Made by a program: the position numbers and the translations under genes
Assembly: GCA_019636285.1 (NCBI GenBank)
Contig: JAHBXV010000027.1
Coordinates: 1-64,000, forward strand
DNA: 64,000 bases
Origin: Planctomycetaceae bacterium
Lineage (GTDB): Bacteria > Planctomycetota > Planctomycetia > Planctomycetales > Planctomycetaceae
Reading direction: 5' to 3'
The notes under the pieces: model-generated
The model's database searches: none
What the model was told of the DNA's origin: nothing
The model's input: the letters and a program-made list of their open reading frames with translations, nothing else
Part shown: positions 61,586 to 64,000 of the stretch, one piece after another
Layout: every line of letters starts with the position of its first letter
Position numbering within the stretch: position 1 is the first letter of the stretch

Positions 61586-62665
61586 ATGGAGCCTCTTGTT
61601 CAGTTTGCTCTGCAGTTTTCTGCTGCTGCCGAGCCGCGCCCCACTCTCAAGATTGCTGACTTTGGTCCGCGCGTCGGGCCGCAGTCGAGTCTCCGCTGCT
61701 GCTGAGAGACTTATGTCCTGCCCGAGCTCGACGACATCGCGTCGGCGACACTGGTCGAGTACGAAACGACCTTCAGCCATTGGGAGGCGCTCTCCGGCAA
61801 TCCCGCCGTGCAGGACATCACGAAGAAGCTCGTTCGCGACTTCCGCAAGAAGTTGCTCGCGACCCCCTATCGTCGCGGCAAGGGCCGCGCGAAACGGCAG
61901 CGGCAACCGTCGACGGTCAACAAGACCATGCGACACCTGGCCGCAGCGATCAGTCCGCTCTGGCCGCCCGACCGCCACAACTCCGGCGGCAAGGGGTTCG
62001 TGCGGTTATTCGAGTTTCCCACGGCTTTACCGCCAGACAAGCGCCTCGTCTTCACATTCGATCGCAAGGCGATGTCGACGCTGTACGAGACCGCCGATCA
62101 CTGTCGTCTCGTCTCTCAGCCGCACCGGCGATCGCCGCTGTACGAACCGCTTGTCTGGCGCACGGCGATGGCGCTCGCGCTGAATACCGGCCTGCGCACG
62201 TGGGACTTATTCGCGCTGAAATGGGAGGACGTCCGGTGGGACGACTTCCGGCACGGCTCGATTTTCTACTGCGCCAGGAAGACAGGCAAGGACCAGCGGC
62301 CGCCCCTCAATCGCGTCGCCCGCGTTCACCTGGATGCGCTGCGAGCGATGAACCTCGACGCCGAACGCGTGTTCCCCAAATTCGGCAAGAACAAATCGTT
62401 CTATGCGGCGTGGAGGCGTATTTGCAACGCGGCCGGCGTCTACAAGCCGTTCGAGCAGTTCCGCAAGACCTGCTCAACGATGCACAACGACATCACGCGC
62501 GGCGTCGGGGCCTGGCTGTGCGGTCACTCAGCGCGGGGTGTCAACGCCCAGCACTACGACAACCCGTCGCAGCGGGTACGGAACGCCGTGTATGCGCTCA
62601 AGAATCCCGCCGCGTTCCGGCGTGGGGCAAAGGCGCTATTAGAGATGACCGGCGAGACCGAATAA
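61586..62665 (+). pseudogene. Tyrosine recombinase (integrase) with an in-frame TGA
   Basis: ATG 61586 with GGAG upstream starts a frame (MEPLVQFALQF) that meets TGA at 61703-61705 after 39 codons and then continues in the same frame with ETYVLPELDDIASATLVEYE, a normal core-binding domain. The catalytic domain shows Arg in LNTGLRTWDLFALKW, Lys in ARKTGKDQRPP, EQFRKTCST (Glu where the box-II His is usual, then Arg), CGHSARG and the nucleophile in AQHYDNPS. A GTG at 61808 could start a 285-aa protein lacking part of the DNA-binding domain. It is probably an inactivated or recoded phage/ICE-type integrase of the second accessory tract. Confidence 0.8.
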
Positions 62666-62702
62666 AACCACCTTGCTCGCGCCATAGCTACAAGTCCTCT
62701 TC

Positions 62703-62774
62703 GCGACGATTGCCCAAGTCCAGGACCTCAGGGCGGTCGGGATGCGGGATCGTTCCGCGGGGCAATCGTCGCGT
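62703..62774 (+). other. Inverted repeat after the integrase
   Basis: Exact 14-bp arms CGCGACGATTGCCC (62703-62716) and complement (62761-62774) enclose 44 bases, followed by TTTCCT. It may be a structured 3' end or regulatory RNA. Confidence 0.45.
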
Positions 62775-62807
62775 TTCCTCTGCACGGGCCGGTGTGTCGC
62801 CGGCCGC

Positions 62808-62842
62808 CTGGTCGCCGTTTTGCCGAGTTGCGGCGACCAGGT
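62808..62842 (+). terminator. Probable terminator after the integrase
   Basis: CCTGGTCGCCG (62808-62818) pairs with CGGCGACCAGG (62832-62842), loop of 13 bases, followed by TCTCTCTCTTATTT. A pyrimidine run after a stable stem fits a rho-independent terminator. Confidence 0.55.
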
Positions 62843-62891
62843 CTCTCTCTTATTTCGCCCGAAATAGTCCTTAGCCAGGGAGTCTCTGAAC

Positions 62892-63254
62892 ATGATTGAT
62901 TCACCAACGGCATCGGGGGTCGAGGAAATCCGGGCGCTCGCCAGTTCCGAGAGGCCGGACCAAAGGTGGGGTCGCCACTCCGTGCGCGACATGCTGGCCA
63001 CGGTGTCGATCGTCGAGCAGGTGCTGCTGCTCTTGCCGGACGATCTCTCCGTCGTGGCAGTCGGACACGACCATATTCAACTCGCCGCGGAAGACTTCCG
63101 CGCCGTCTTCCGCGGCCTGAGCGCGGAAGTTACCTGTTCCATGGATCGCAACTATCGCACGCTCTGGATACGGGGAATCGCCATCTGCACGTGCGAGTCT
63201 ATCAAGGGCTGGCAGATCCCTCAGCTTGATGCCTCTTTTGAAACGGTCGAGTGA
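62892..63254 (+). CDS. Hypothetical small protein, paralogue 1
   Basis: A 120-residue protein with AGGGAG upstream of ATG 62892. It has no signal peptide or membrane helix. The C-terminal half (HDHIQLAAEDFRAVFRG ... RNYRTLWIRGIAICTC) matches the next gene (WDRVSLDPRSFQAIFGG ... EGYRYVFIGRIKVQCF), so the two are diverged tandem duplicates. The N-terminal helix SVRDMLATVSIVEQVLLLLP matches HKEVVDRLREAMEIVSSLPA. Function unknown; it lies downstream of the integrase, as cargo or element maintenance. Confidence 0.6.
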   Translation: MIDSPTASGVEEIRALASSERPDQRWGRHSVRDMLATVSIVEQVLLLLPDDLSVVAVGHDHIQLAAEDFRAVFRGLSAEVTCSMDRNYRTLWIRGIAICTCESIKGWQIPQLDASFETVE

Positions 63255-63260
63255 TCCAGG

Positions 63261-63739
63261 CACCAACCACTAACCACCATCCACCAACCACTCTCTTCCC
63301 CAATGACCTGAAGGAACCATGAACCTGGTTGAATCCGCTCATCTGATTCCGCCCGTGGAGGCCACCTGGAGACTCACGCACAAGGAAGTTGTCGACCGGC
63401 TGCGCGAGGCCATGGAGATCGTGTCCTCGCTCCCCGCCGGCGCGATCCTCTACCACGCGGGGTGGGACCGCGTCTCGCTCGACCCGCGGTCCTTCCAGGC
63501 AATCTTCGGGGGCCGCCGCTGCCTGGAGGATGGCGAGGGCTATCGCTATGTGTTCATCGGGCGCATCAAGGTCCAATGCTTCACGACGGCCGCGAAGCGG
63601 CGGCCAGACCCGGTCTTTCCGCGAGAGATCACGTTGCCATCGATCGAGGAGGCCGACGACAGCCCGGCCGAACACGCCTTCGCCTCTTCCCCTGGCTGAT
63701 GATCTTCACCAACCACTAATCACCAACCACTCTTCCCCA
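63261..63739 (+). repeat. Repeated leader motif ACCAACCACT before two cargo genes
   Basis: The intergenic sequences 63261-63302 and 63706-63739 both contain CACCAACCACTAA, a second CACCAACCACTC and then TTCCCCA, immediately before the ribosome sites of the genes at 63319 and 63750. Confidence 0.55.
63319..63699 (+). CDS. Hypothetical small protein, paralogue 2
   Basis: A 126-residue protein starting at ATG 63319 with GAAGGAA upstream (CTGAAGGAACC). It is paralogous to the gene at 62892: a helix, then a short beta-rich core (GAILYHAGWDRVSLDPRSFQ, YRYVFIGRIKVQCFTTA). The last ~30 residues are acidic and not conserved. Possibly a small DNA- or protein-binding accessory factor of the integrative element; no family can be named. 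Confidence 0.6.
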   Translation: MNLVESAHLIPPVEATWRLTHKEVVDRLREAMEIVSSLPAGAILYHAGWDRVSLDPRSFQAIFGGRRCLEDGEGYRYVFIGRIKVQCFTTAAKRRPDPVFPREITLPSIEEADDSPAEHAFASSPG

Positions 63740-63749
63740 GGGAGGACCG

Positions 63750-64000
63750 ATGCGGCGATTTCTGCGAAAGCCGATCACCGAGGCCCGGCTGCGTCGGCTG
63801 GGGTTCGGTCAGGCGAAGAACGGTTGCTCGCGTTACCCACTGCCCGGCGAGCGGCTCGGTCTCGACATCCGCTGCCGCTCGTTTCTCCAGTTGCTGGAAC
63901 GGTCCGAGGGTGGCGGCGGCTGGTGGGTGGAGGTGCATAGCGAGCTGCGCGACCTCTCGGGCGAACTCTCGCGATCGAGCGTCTGCCTGCCGCGCGAGTT
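63750..64000 (+). CDS. Hypothetical protein, truncated by the window end
   Basis: ATG 63750 with AGGAGGA just upstream; the frame is open to the last base, giving at least 83 residues (MRRFLRKPITEARLRRLGFG start). The first 40 residues are rich in Arg/Lys; no motif recognised. It continues the same-strand cargo series after the integrase. Confidence 0.55.
   Translation, partial: MRRFLRKPITEARLRRLGFGQAKNGCSRYPLPGERLGLDIRCRSFLQLLERSEGGGGWWVEVHSELRDLSGELSRSSVCLPRE

Overview
This window is chromosomal DNA from a planctomycete (class Planctomycetia). No single marker fixes the genus. The assignment rests on two large secreted proteins with planctomycete cytochrome c, DUF1549 and DUF1553 domains, each followed by a twin-arginine DUF1501 protein, and on a third DUF1501 gene. 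Supporting signs are a squalene-cyclase-like/DUF4159 protein, a DUF3500 protein, many secreted esterases, high GC with long antisense shadow reading frames, and GSIII glutamine synthetase.

Layout. 1-9.4 kb: a WD40 fragment, PhoU, an alginate-export-type porin, two secreted beta-propeller proteins, an esterase and an aldo/keto reductase. 9.6-30.5 kb: secreted degradative loci (cytochrome/DUF1549/DUF1553 plus DUF1501 pairs, an M14-type deacylase, an M81/MlrC peptidase, esterases, a three-domain esterase-esterase-SMP30 protein). Among them sits a small sulfur-type operon (ArsR regulator, then rhodanese-DUF2892) with a readable promoter and operator, and a NupC nucleoside transporter. 30.6-36.9 kb: a PilZ protein and a compact fatty-acid/polyketide-like operon (dehydratase, ketoreductase, ACP, second dehydratase, KAS-II ketosynthase, hydrolase). 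37-50.7 kb: a cyclase-fold/DUF4159 protein, more hydrolases, a DUF5009 membrane protein, a C45 peptidase, an amidohydrolase, an ECF sigma factor next to a PspA protein, rhamnulokinase and PurQ.

50.87-56.1 kb is a small genomic island at tRNA-Cys. The 3' part of the tRNA plus its terminator (about 132 bp) is repeated at 55974-56106. Between the copies lie a TIR-domain gene, a DUF4062-STAND NTPase-TPR gene and a small third ORF, in one tightly coupled minus-strand operon. This looks like an anti-phage (abortive infection) module and is the best candidate for a novel system here. 56.2-59.7 kb returns to housekeeping genes: GSIII, PdxJ and tRNA-Asp. From 59.9 kb to the end is a second accessory tract: a membrane protein and a PH-domain protein, a tyrosine integrase carrying an in-frame TGA, and a series of small ORFs, two of them paralogous, running off the window.

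The intergenic regions carry several families of short palindromic repeats. One is an 88-bp MITE-like element found three times at exactly the same length, each copy flanked by a 3-bp TAA or TTA direct repeat. One of these copies is inserted inside a member of another hairpin family. Three of the gaps in the fatty-acid-like operon are each occupied by a different repeat family. All calls are from reading the sequence; no database search was run.
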